This document shows positions 56,889-64,000 of a stretch of 64,000 nt of DNA, in pieces. Numbering within the stretch: the first letter of the stretch is position 1; each line of letters starts with the position of its first letter. The stretch comes from Limosilactobacillus secaliphilus (GTDB taxonomy: Bacteria; Bacillota; Bacilli; Lactobacillales; Lactobacillaceae). The notes below the pieces were generated by a model. That model did no database searches, was not told the origin of the DNA, and was given only the letters and a program-made list of their open reading frames with translations. The DNA lies in NCBI RefSeq assembly GCF_001437055.1, contig NZ_JQBW01000009.1:63209-127208 (forward strand). Reading direction: 5' to 3'. The translations under genes and the position numbers were made by a program.

Positions 56889-57239
56889 GTGATTAAGTTA
56901 CATACAACGGATTTGACGACCGGAGATGGGCAAAATCTGCGAAAACAGCTAGCGGAAAACTTTAAGATTATTGAGAAAGAAAGCAGTCAGTTGCAAGAAC
57001 AAATAAAACTGGTTAATCAGCAAGTTAGTGAACTTCAAAAGCAGGTAAGGCAGCTGCAGCCTGATAATGCAGATCACGAAAAACGGATCGAAAAGATTGA
57101 GAAGCTTCTTTTTGGCTTTGAAAAAGTTACTGTCACTGATCCATCAGACGACATTAAAGCAAGTCAACCAGCGGCGGTTGAATTTAACGATACCGATGGT
57201 GTAGACGATGATCCAATTACAACAGTAACGATTAATTAA
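56889..57239 (+). CDS. Phage coiled-coil tail/baseplate protein, 116 aa
   Basis: A GTG start behind GAAAGGTGGT. Residues ~15-75 form a heptad-rich coiled coil (KIIEKESSQLQEQIKLVNQQ, VSELQKQVRQLQ), with an acidic Asp-rich tail (NDTDGVDDDPITTVTIN). The size and place directly before a BppU-type gene suggest a baseplate or fibre-connector protein. The family is not firmly recognised. The frame is intact. Confidence 0.65.
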   Translation: MIKLHTTDLTTGDGQNLRKQLAENFKIIEKESSQLQEQIKLVNQQVSELQKQVRQLQPDNADHEKRIEKIEKLLFGFEKVTVTDPSDDIKASQPAAVEFNDTDGVDDDPITTVTIN

Positions 57240-57255
57240 AAAAAGGAGGTACAAA

Positions 57256-59572
57256 ATGCCAGTACAAATTAAACATAGCAACGGCGGTAGCTTCTACCAC
57301 TTTGCAATTGATATTGCCAAAGAGGGAGTTCAGCTCTTCGACCTTACCCCTTATGTAAAGAGACGGGTTGGCGACAACAACTTTGGACTACCAGTGGATT
57401 GGTATCGTCAAGGTCAACTAATGAATGTGAATGGAGCGTACAAGCCGGTTATTGACGGTTTAGTTGGTAACTACTCGTTTGATAAAAATGACAATCTGAA
57501 AATGGCTGATGATGCTAGTGTTGTATATTCAGTAGGGGAACCAGAGGATTGTGGTCCAGCCGGTCAAGTTACCTACTATTTTCCAGAGCAGATGTTCCCT
57601 AAAGAAGGTATCTTTAAAGGCTACCTTGGCTTGATTGATGACAAAGGTAATCGTTATTCTGGTGTCGATATTTGGTTCAAGGTTTTAGCTGGTAATGCAA
57701 GAATGGGCATTGCCTGTGACTTCTATATTGGTAAGCTTGAAAAAGCCATTACTACTGCGGAAGAGGATTTAAGGAATGCTAAGAAGTCCATGCAAGATGT
57801 CGTTGATGAGTTTGAGGCTAAAGTAGATGCTCTGCTAAAAGACTTGAACCAGCAGTTGATACGACTACTATGCTGACTGATTTACAATCCCAGATGGCAG
57901 CTCTGCAAGACAAAATTAAGAACGATCATCTGTTTACTGAAGAGGCAGCAAAGCAACTCGAAAATCGTCTGGCACTAAAATTGAGTACAGGGTATAAGCA
58001 TACCTACGGAATGGTTGATGAGCTGCTATCTGATCAGACCTTAGGTGCTGGCATGTATGTGAAAACTGCAGGGTACTACACGATTAATGACGGAGGAGGA
58101 GCCGGGTATGTAATCACTTCAAATGAGTCGGCGAATTATAGTGAAAAGCTGAATAACGGTTTGTTTGCTGAGTTACTTTATGGAAGTGAACCTGTCGATG
58201 TCTTAACTTTTGGCGTGAAGAATGATGGTACCCAAGATTGTTCTAAATTAGTCAATGAGCAAACGAAGATTCACGTACTGTACTTTCCTGCTGGTAAATA
58301 TCTCGCTAGCGAACAGTTAGATATCTATCACAATCTATATGGTGAAGTTGGCCCAGCAGGCATGTCTAAAGATGAAAAAGGATTAACCACGATTCAAAGT
58401 GGTATCACAGGAGACAGCACAAAATCATTAATCTGGAATCATGGTGATTCAACAATATCTCAAAGCTTAACCTACACCTAAATGACAATGAGAATGGGAT
58501 TACTGACAATGGCAAATATGTAACACGCCTCAATGACATCTACGTTGATGGCATTAAGAACGCGTGTGGTATCAAGATAGATCGACCAGGTTCGAGGGCA
58601 TCTGTCATTGATAATGTTTTTGTCAATAGTGCTGGTGCAAAATATAGTAGTAAGGGGTTTTACTACTTAACAGGCACAGATGAAATGCTTTCTAATTTTT
58701 GGTCAATGGGGTTTTCAAGTGGTATTTTTGCAGTTTACTGCCTTTTCTATGCAACTAATATTCATATTTGGGCAGGGCCTAATGATAAAGATTCTTAAGC
58801 AAGATCACGGGGAGCTGAGCTTCACAAGTCTAAAGTATTTTTTGCAAACCTATATACTGACACCGTGCGGTTTGCACTATCTTACTGATGGTAACTCATA
58901 TATTTCTGCGAATAATTTTATCTATTTATATGATGATTCGCTTAATAGTATTAAGGATAAAATTAGTTGGAGCGGCTTTTTTTAGGTGAAGAAGAGCGAC
59001 CATGTTGAAATAACGGGCGGCTACATATTTGTGCCTAAGTTTGTATCTATTACTTCCTTGCTTGATCCAAGCCATGTTCGCATTAACAGGCTCTTAATTA
59101 CTGTTCCTGAAGAGCAAAATGCTGAAGACTATTATAGGAACTATCTACCGAACATGATTATGAGGTATGATCAAACGTATAACATCGAAGCAAACGGGAT
59201 GGATGGTAAGTATGTAGAAATTGCTAGAATCCCGATTAAAGAGAGCATGTTTGGACAGGTTGTTCTAAAAATCTCAGATGCACATATTAACAACTGTCTT
59301 TTAACTGTTGAGTTGAATAATGGAACCGCCAGCCTAGTTGATACTGGAGGCAATCATTACGAAGATATTGCATATAAGATCATCAACAATTGGTTTGTTG
59401 TGTTCTCAAAGAGTATGATTCAAATCAAGTTTCTGCTATTCAGCTAGGTGGCTTGGGCCCAGTAAATTACAATTATATTCGTGTCACTGACGAGAAGCCT
59501 TTCCCACGGTTAGTACAAGATGATGATACTGGACTAACTCATCTTACAGTAGATCCTTCATCAGTAAAATAG
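57256..59572 (+). pseudogene. BppU-type baseplate/receptor-binding protein, multiply frameshifted
   Basis: Reads as one former gene of about 770 codons behind a strong AAAAGGAGGT. The N-terminal ~150 residues (FAIDIAKEGVQLFDLTPYVK, VEP-type CGPAGQVTYYFPEQMFPKEG) are a BppU domain. A coiled coil follows, then a beta-helix-like region (DVLTFGVKNDGTQDCS, YFPAGKYLA) and a C-terminal segment ending TGLTHLTVDPSSVK. Frames switch near 57845, 58470, 58795-58880, 58985 and 59400, so at least five indels separate the pieces. Downstream frames stay conserved in codon character after each break, showing recent decay. Confidence 0.8.
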
Positions 59573-59626
59573 CTGAACAGCTTATAAATTGTCGCCTATG
59601 AAACACACAGTACATAATAGGGACTT

Positions 59627-59755
59627 ATGTCACAGCCCCTTTATTTTGGGCGGCTGTTAGGAGACAATATAGCAATTTATAATCCTTGGGAAATTGCAGT
59701 AATACTGTTTGTAATTTTAGCAATCTACGTTGTAGGATTAATATATCTTTGGTAA
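59627..59755 (+). CDS. Possible 42-aa single-span membrane peptide
   Basis: An ATG frame with AGGGA 5 bases upstream. The product starts MSQPLYFGRLLGDNIAIYN and ends in a hydrophobic helix of about 20 residues (EIAVILFVILAIYVVGLIYL). The start and coding status are uncertain; a shorter frame within the same segment is possible. The position between the fibre gene and the lysis genes suits a small phage membrane peptide. Confidence 0.45.
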   Translation: MSQPLYFGRLLGDNIAIYNPWEIAVILFVILAIYVVGLIYLW

Positions 59756-59772
59756 TTGAGGGGATATATTTA

Positions 59773-60378
59773 ATGAATTTACTACTAATGACTCAAAGTA
59801 ATTTATATAATGATTTATATCAAGAAATAAATAGGCAAAATACTTTTTATTTTTGGATTATTGGAATAGTACTTACTATATCTATAACTATTGCTGGTTT
59901 TTTTGGAATCCTTCAATGGCGTTTATCTGATAAGCAAATTAAGCGTATGAAAGAAGAAACAAAAGACGAAATAGCAAATGAATATTCTTTAGAAAAAATA
60001 GAAGAGTTAGATCAGTATCAGCAAAAAGCAAAGATCTTACTGAAAAACATGTATTCACAGTGGCATGGTAATCTTATTACTAATATTTTTAAACTTATAC
60101 AAGAAATAGGAAACGATCCTAAAACGGATGTGTTTTTCAAAATGGATGATTTTAAAATGAACATTGATGATTTTATTGACGACCCATTCTTAAGCAAAGA
60201 AAATACAGGAGTAAGTTTAATGGCCATCTTAACTAAACTAGAAAAAGATGAATTTAAGAGGCCAGAACAGGCTAGCGAAATGGCTAAATATGTTCGTAAT
60301 AAGGGTAAAGAGTCATTACAAGCATATTATGATATGAGAGATAAAACTGTTGAAGAACTTAAGAATGTTAAATATTAA
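59773..60378 (+). CDS. AT-rich membrane/coiled-coil protein, 201 aa (moron candidate)
   Basis: ATG 59773 behind GAGGGGATATA. The N-terminal ~20 residues are soluble, one transmembrane helix follows (FYFWIIGIVLTISITIAGFF, about residues 24-43). The rest is a charged helical cytoplasmic part (QIKRMKEETKDEIANEYSLE) and a C-terminal region of unknown fold. It is clearly more AT-rich than the host core and uses different codons (AAA, ATA, TTA). The frame is intact while neighbours are broken, and a terminator follows. No family recognised; superinfection exclusion or other lysogenic conversion is only a guess from location. Confidence 0.75.
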   Translation: MNLLLMTQSNLYNDLYQEINRQNTFYFWIIGIVLTISITIAGFFGILQWRLSDKQIKRMKEETKDEIANEYSLEKIEELDQYQQKAKILLKNMYSQWHGNLITNIFKLIQEIGNDPKTDVFFKMDDFKMNIDDFIDDPFLSKENTGVSLMAILTKLEKDEFKRPEQASEMAKYVRNKGKESLQAYYDMRDKTVEELKNVKY

Positions 60379-60388
60379 GTTAATCGAA

Positions 60389-60421
60389 AATAAAAACGTC
60401 CTTCTCAGGGCGTTTTTATTT
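60389..60421 (+). terminator. Terminator after the 201-aa gene
   Basis: AATAAAAACGTCC pairs with GGGCGTTTTTATT (one mismatch) around a 6-base loop. Confidence 0.8.
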
Positions 60422-60445
60422 TCTCCTTAAAAGGAGATGACATAT

Positions 60446-60826
60446 TTGTTGAATAATTTACGTCACAATTATTTATGGTTTGTTTCAGCACTAGAGACTT
60501 ACGGATTAGCAGCATATTTTATCGCAACTCATAGTACAGGCAATTTCACACCACCGCCCAACAGTGTGCTTGATATGCTGGACGATCCGCCATTTATCTT
60601 CTTACTAGGAGTAGTTGGCACAATCACTATGGTATATACGCTATGGAATGTTCAGTACTTTCATTACAAAGCTATCATGACAGCTTCGCTCACGTTTGTG
60701 TGGCTGCTTTTTTTATGTGGTTTTGTAATTCACGATCAAATGCGGGGTAACTTGCTAAGCGTACCTAGTATGTATTCATTATTCGTACTATTACGAATCG
60801 TTCTAACAGTAATTTTGAAAGGGTGA
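60446..60826 (+). CDS. Phage membrane protein, 126 aa
   Basis: A TTG start 8 bases after AAGGAGA (ATG 60437 overlaps that site; TTG 60449 is also possible). The protein is largely hydrophobic with about four segments (FVSALETYGLAAYFIA, FIFLLGVVGTITMVYTLW, ALTFVW-like SLTFVWLLFLCGFVI, MYSLFVLLRIVLTVIL). It sits just before the lysis genes, where Lactobacillus phages often carry such membrane proteins. Function unknown. Confidence 0.65.
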   Translation: MLNNLRHNYLWFVSALETYGLAAYFIATHSTGNFTPPPNSVLDMLDDPPFIFLLGVVGTITMVYTLWNVQYFHYKAIMTASLTFVWLLFLCGFVIHDQMRGNLLSVPSMYSLFVLLRIVLTVILKG

Positions 60827-60832
60827 GACGAG

Positions 60833-60993
60833 GTGAGCGATCAAATACTAGCGACCTTAATCACCACTCTCGGTTCGATTATCGTTGCTTGGATAAGCGA
60901 AGTCAGCCAACCGAGAATGACCGATTAAGGGAGCAGAATAAAGAACTAAGGGAAAAATTAAAAAAGGAGAGGCAACATGAAAATCGTAAGTGA
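60833..60993 (+). pseudogene. Small phage membrane protein, frameshifted
   Basis: GTG 60833 opens MSDQILATLITTLGSIIVAW, a transmembrane helix, then the frame runs to TAA at 60928 after 31 codons. In another frame from about 60895 the charged helical continuation ENDRLREQNKELREKLKKE runs to 60993. One indel therefore splits what was probably a 53-aa protein of the lysis region. Overlaps the next start. Confidence 0.6.
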
Positions 60994-61678
60994 AATTTGG
61001 AATTACTCATTGTCTACAGGGGTGTTCTTCGCTGTCTCAGCATTTGCTTGGATGTATATTCGGCCAGTGCTAGAGCAGAAGAAGCAACAAGCTAAAACGG
61101 TACAGGAAAAAGAATTAATCAATTTGATTGAAGGCCTGGCCGACACTGTTGTGACTTCGCTAGTCAGCCGCACTGATATCACAGGTCATGATAAATTTAA
61201 GGCAGCTACTTCACAAGTACGACATAGCCTGGACGCTAAGGGCTTAAGTGCAACGGAGGGAACTATTCAAACAGCCGTTCAGTTAGCTTATGAAAAAAGC
61301 AATTTAACACCAATTGTCAAGCCAACTGAGGGTATGCAGACTGGAGTGGTATTTAAAGCCATTGACGTGTCTGGATATCAAGCACAGGCACAAGCAGCAT
61401 CATGGTGGCAGAATGCAAAGCAACATGACATTCAAGGTGGCATTGTTAAGTTGTCAGAAGGGACAAGTTATCGTAACCCCTACGGTGAAACGCAAATTGC
61501 AGCTATTAAGGCTGTAGGGTTAAAAGTGTCCGGCTACCATTTTGCTCGTTTCGTTGGTAATGCTGATTTAGCTCAGCAAGAAGCCAATTATGCCGTCAGC
61601 ACCGCGCATGCAATGAATTTACCCAATGGATCACCACTAGTCTTAGACTACGAGTTGCGGCATGGTTGGGCAAAGTAG
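60977..61678 (+). CDS. LLH-type holin fused in frame to the start of a GH25 endolysin
   Basis: ATG 60977 follows AAAGGAGAGG. Residues ~1-110 are a phage holin of the LLH family (one N-terminal helix STGVFFAVSAFAWMYIRPV and a charged helical tail LADTVVTSLVSRTDITGHDK). From about residue 122 the frame runs straight into a GH25 muramidase (FKAIDVSGYQAQ ... LSEGTSYRNP ... GYHFARF ... LVLDYEL), with no stop or new start between. Normally these are separate genes, so a small deletion probably joined them. The lysin part breaks at residue 233 by frameshift; the product is unlikely to lyse cells. Confidence 0.75.
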   Translation: MKIVSEIWNYSLSTGVFFAVSAFAWMYIRPVLEQKKQQAKTVQEKELINLIEGLADTVVTSLVSRTDITGHDKFKAATSQVRHSLDAKGLSATEGTIQTAVQLAYEKSNLTPIVKPTEGMQTGVVFKAIDVSGYQAQAQAASWWQNAKQHDIQGGIVKLSEGTSYRNPYGETQIAAIKAVGLKVSGYHFARFVGNADLAQQEANYAVSTAHAMNLPNGSPLVLDYELRHGWAK

Positions 61679-62757
61679 TAACACGCAAGCATGTATTGCT
61701 TTTTGCCAGGTTATCAAGCAATCCGGTTATGTGCCAGTGTTCTACTCATACTCTGGTATGAATCAGTTATGGAATTACGAGGCAATTTATCAAGTAACAG
61801 GTGCTCATTTCTGGTTAGCTGCTTACCCACACATGGGGGTGCCGTTTCAGAACCTGACTACAATTATTTTCCAAGCATTTCAACACATACCGACGCTTGG
61901 CAGTATACTGATAACCTTTTTGGCTGGGGTGTCGATGGTTCAGTAGATTTTACGGGGGTGTTCACAATGGCAGATAAAATTATCTCAGGCGGGTATTTTG
62001 ACGTAACGGTAAAGAGTTTACCGTAACTGGTTGGTTTGGCGGTCAGCGGGCCCAAGGCAAGCCATATACTTATATCATTGTAATTAATGAAAAAACAGGG
62101 CAAGAATATTGTCGTGTTAGGGTTGATTTAGTTAATTGACCAGATGTGCATAGATCCTAATGGTGATAGGTTAGGGTTCGTTGGTACTTTACCTTATACA
62201 TCAGCTATGGCCAATCAAGCCTGTACAATTATCTTTAGATACTCTGATGATGCGGCGGCAATGGCAATTGCTACGACTACAATATAGCCTATAGATTTGA
62301 CAAATCAGCTAGTTGGCTAGACAACATGGCAATTCACAATGGCCAATTAGTTGTCTCCGGTTGGTATGCTTCTGACCGTTCGATTTGTAAATACAATACC
62401 TTTATGATTTTGTACGACGTACTAAAACTAAATAGGAAAGAACTACAACGAGCAACGGTTAAGCTGAGTGATCGTGCAGACGTAGGGACTGCTAACAAGG
62501 ACATTTTTAACAGCCAGCATAGTGGATTCTCTTCAGGATTTAAGTACAGTGCTGACTTATGTGGTCGGCAGTTACAAATAATTATGAGATATTCTGATGC
62601 TGAAAACGGTGAGGGTCACTATGTTGACTATTGGTTTAAACCATTTAAAGCACCAGACATTCCCGTGCTTGGTGGTAACATTGAACAACAGTTTAAGGCA
62701 AAGTGTGTTAAGGTAGAAAGCCAATCTGATGGCACATCTTTGATCATAGTTAAATAA
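61662..62757 (+). pseudogene. GH25 endolysin, broken C-terminal part
   Basis: Continuation of the muramidase: SNTQACIAFCQVIKQSGYVP and FWLAAYPHMG in one frame, then SEPDYNYFPSISTHTDAWQY in a second, TVTGWFGGQRAQGKPYTYII in a third. Two similar cell-wall-binding modules follow, the first ending IIFRYSDDA, the second (GWYASDRSICKYNTF ... IIMRYSDAENGEGHYVDYWF) in an intact frame 62326-62757. Breaks lie near 61670, 61840, 62010, an in-frame TGA near 62140, 62155 and 62252. Confidence 0.8.
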
Positions 62758-62764
62758 AGTGTTG

Positions 62765-62791
62765 GCCAGCCCCAAAGGACTGGCTTTTTTT
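62765..62791 (+). terminator. Terminator after the endolysin
   Basis: GCCAG / CTGGC stem with a 10-base loop and seven T. Confidence 0.7.
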
Positions 62792-62803
62792 GCGTTATAC
62801 TAA

Positions 62804-62926
62804 AAGGCCGCCCAGCCGAAAAAAGCTCCAGTTAAGTTGCCAGGTCACCCAGTAAAATGCACTTACGCAGTCCAATTAGGAAACACCTTGTCGGATATTG
62901 TAGCTGAGTGCGACATGAACTGGTGA
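62804..62926 (+). pseudogene. LysM-domain scrap of a second lysin
   Basis: A 40-codon frame without a start codon: a Lys/Ala/Pro linker (KAAQPKKAPVKLPG) followed by the first half of a LysM peptidoglycan-binding domain (CTYAVQLGNTLSDIVAECD, compare the LysM core YTVQPGDTLSGIA), stopped by TGA after MNW. The next codons (ALV) may continue the domain. It resembles no part of the GH25 lysin and looks like the tail of another cell-wall hydrolase. Confidence 0.55.
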
Positions 62927-62940
62927 GCATTGGTTTAAAC

Positions 62941-62969
62941 TTTACATTTTTTACAAAAAAAGGTAAAAT
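62941..62969 (+). promoter_or_regulatory. Promoter of the right-edge two-gene module
   Basis: TTTACA (62941-62946) and TAAAAT (62964-62969), spacer 17. The expected transcript start near 62976 excludes the ATG at 62968 and favours ATG 63004. Confidence 0.7.
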
Positions 62970-63003
62970 GTTAACATCAATTAACCAAGAAAAGAGGATT
63001 CAG

Positions 63004-63660
63004 ATGTTAGAAAACTATTTAAAAAATCATTGTCCCTTGGAAGTGCCAGGATTACTGTCGTTAGCTATTGAAAAGGCATATAAACAGCTTGACGATACAA
63101 TAAAGACTGTGCCTATTCTGCAAAAAGATGAAGCTCGAAAAAGCTATGGCTATCTTAGGAATGCTTTTGTTGATGTTGCTATTGAAAGTGTATTTGGTGA
63201 ATTAGATCACGATTGTATTATCGAAACAAAAAAAGTGAATCCAGATAGAAAAAACAGTTACACATATAAAATGTTAAAGGTACCCGGTGCACATATTACT
63301 CCAGTTAAAAGCCAGTCGAAGGGGTCTTTTCCTAGAAAAGCAATTTATAGAGATAAGGGAAGTTTATTAAATTATCAAATGAGTTTATTTGACGAGCAAC
63401 GTCATTTTAATAATGATAAAGCGCCTTTCATGCTGTTGACTTATGGTGGAGTAAATTATAAGTTAGATTATGTTATGCTTGGGATTCCTGATTTTGAAGA
63501 TAGAAATTGGATTGATTTAGTACCAATTAAAGGGAAACCCACCTTAATTAGTAGTAACAAAGAAAAACAAGTCAACGATAAATTCAAACTGTCATTGACA
63601 GAAAAGGCAAGCCAGATTAGGAGGAATAATAATGACTCAAACGGGGGAAATGCTATTTGA
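63004..63660 (+). CDS. Unrecognised 218-aa protein paired with an XRE/ImmA-type gene
   Basis: ATG 63004 behind AAGAGGA. It is a soluble protein with no signal or membrane helix. The N-terminal ~65 residues are helical (LLSLAIEKAYKQLDDTIKTV, KSYGYLRNAFVDVAIESVF). A basic middle follows (RKNSYTYKMLKVPG, SQSKGSFPRKAIYRDKG), then a hydrophobic core (APFMLLTYGGVNYKLDYVML, GIPDFEDRNWIDLVPI) and a Lys/Asn-rich tail. I do not recognise a family. Its last 29 bases overlap the next start, so the two genes are coupled. Base composition is AT-rich compared with the host core. Toxin, anti-phage or substrate-of-peptidase roles are all only inferred from pairing. Confidence 0.8.
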   Translation: MLENYLKNHCPLEVPGLLSLAIEKAYKQLDDTIKTVPILQKDEARKSYGYLRNAFVDVAIESVFGELDHDCIIETKKVNPDRKNSYTYKMLKVPGAHITPVKSQSKGSFPRKAIYRDKGSLLNYQMSLFDEQRHFNNDKAPFMLLTYGGVNYKLDYVMLGIPDFEDRNWIDLVPIKGKPTLISSNKEKQVNDKFKLSLTEKASQIRRNNNDSNGGNAI

Positions 63661-64000
63661 TCCTCAAAATCTAACGTATGCACGTATTGCAAGAGGGTTT
63701 ACTATGAAGCTTTTATCGGAAAAGAGTGGAATTTCGCGTCAAACTATATCCTCTTATGAATCTGGGAAGAGTGTGCCCCGAGGTAAAAATTTATTAAAAT
63801 TAAGCAAAATATTAAATTTCCCAATTACTTACTTCAATACTAAAATGAGCCCTTTAAGCTCAGAAGGTACTTTTTTTAAAAGCCGTGCCTCATCAACAAA
63901 AAAAGCTAGAGACATGCAAAAAGTAAGGTTAATATATTCGAATAGTATTTACGATGTATTATCAGACTATGTTAATTTTCCGATTGTTAATATTCCCGCT
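63632..64000 (+). CDS. XRE-family HTH protein, likely with C-terminal ImmA/IrrE peptidase (partial)
   Basis: ATG 63632 behind AGGAGGA, cut by the window edge after 123 codons. An N-terminal HTH of the XRE type is clear (LTYARIARGFTMKLLSEKSG, ISRQTISSYESGKSVPRG). It is followed by the ...FFKSRASSTKKARDMQKV linker and LSDYVNFPIVNIP, a layout seen in COG2856 regulators that carry an ImmA/IrrE metallopeptidase (HExxH) after this point. The peptidase itself lies outside the window, so that part is inference. It starts inside the upstream gene, typical of antitoxin or immunity-regulator pairs. Confidence 0.75.
   Translation, partial: MTQTGEMLFDPQNLTYARIARGFTMKLLSEKSGISRQTISSYESGKSVPRGKNLLKLSKILNFPITYFNTKMSPLSSEGTFFKSRASSTKKARDMQKVRLIYSNSIYDVLSDYVNFPIVNIPA

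Noticed and set aside
57256-62757. Frameshifts as sequencing errors
   Set aside because: They are confined to phage genes and absent from over 50 kb of core genes of the same assembly, so true decay is far more likely; still worth read-level confirmation.

Overview
The window is a stretch of low-to-mid GC Firmicute chromosome, most likely a Lactobacillaceae member and plausibly a heterofermentative, Limosilactobacillus-like species. That reading rests on the PolC-type replicase, HrcA/CIRCE and CtsR-type heat-shock sites, a Bacillus-type LexA box, mvaS of the mevalonate pathway, an L-2-hydroxyisocaproate dehydrogenase close to the Weissella/Lactobacillus enzyme, a rpsB leader in the place of the Lacto-rpsB RNA, and the usual Lactobacillales gene order. 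No rRNA, CRISPR array or insertion sequence is visible.

Positions 1-54600 are densely packed core chromosome, nearly all on the + strand. The order is: clpX 3' end, ysxC and a MazG-like protein; an orphan glutamine-type ABC ATPase; uvrC, obgE, rnz, a short-chain dehydrogenase, recJ, apt and a membrane protein; tRNA-Ser(CGA); mgtC, hicD and mvaS; lexA divergent from ynzC-yneF; plsC, trmN6 and a GIY-YIG gene; rpsB, tsf, pyrH, frr, uppS, cdsA, rseP, proS and polC; rimP, nusA, ylxR, ylxQ, infB, rbfA, truB and ribF; an amino-acid permease coupled to a GNAT acetyltransferase; pdhABCD-lplA, with a cre-like site on the promoter; a GDSL hydrolase; and hrcA-grpE-dnaK, dnaJ and lepA. Transcription units are marked by good -35/-10 pairs and strong hairpin terminators. 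Several intergenic regions carry readable operators: tandem LexA boxes, a CtsR box plus CIRCE, and a cre-like site.

From 54600 to the end the sequence is the wreck of a prophage. Integrase arm-type repeats follow lepA directly. They lead into an N-terminally truncated tyrosine integrase whose broken end is joined head-on to a 5'-truncated tail-lysin gene, so the repressor, replication, packaging and head genes are gone. What remains is the distal tail, receptor-binding and lysis end: tail protein with NlpC/P60 domain, small tail genes, a BppU-type receptor-binding gene with serial frameshifts, a holin fused in frame to a broken GH25 endolysin, and a stray LysM scrap. Amid this decay several AT-rich cargo-like genes are intact: a 201-aa membrane/coiled-coil protein at 59773-60378, and a two-gene module at the right edge. 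The module is an unrecognised 218-aa protein overlapping an XRE-HTH protein that looks like the start of an ImmA/IrrE-type regulator, with its own consensus promoter. This module is the best candidate here for an undescribed system (toxin-antitoxin, defence or immunity type), but the window cuts it off.
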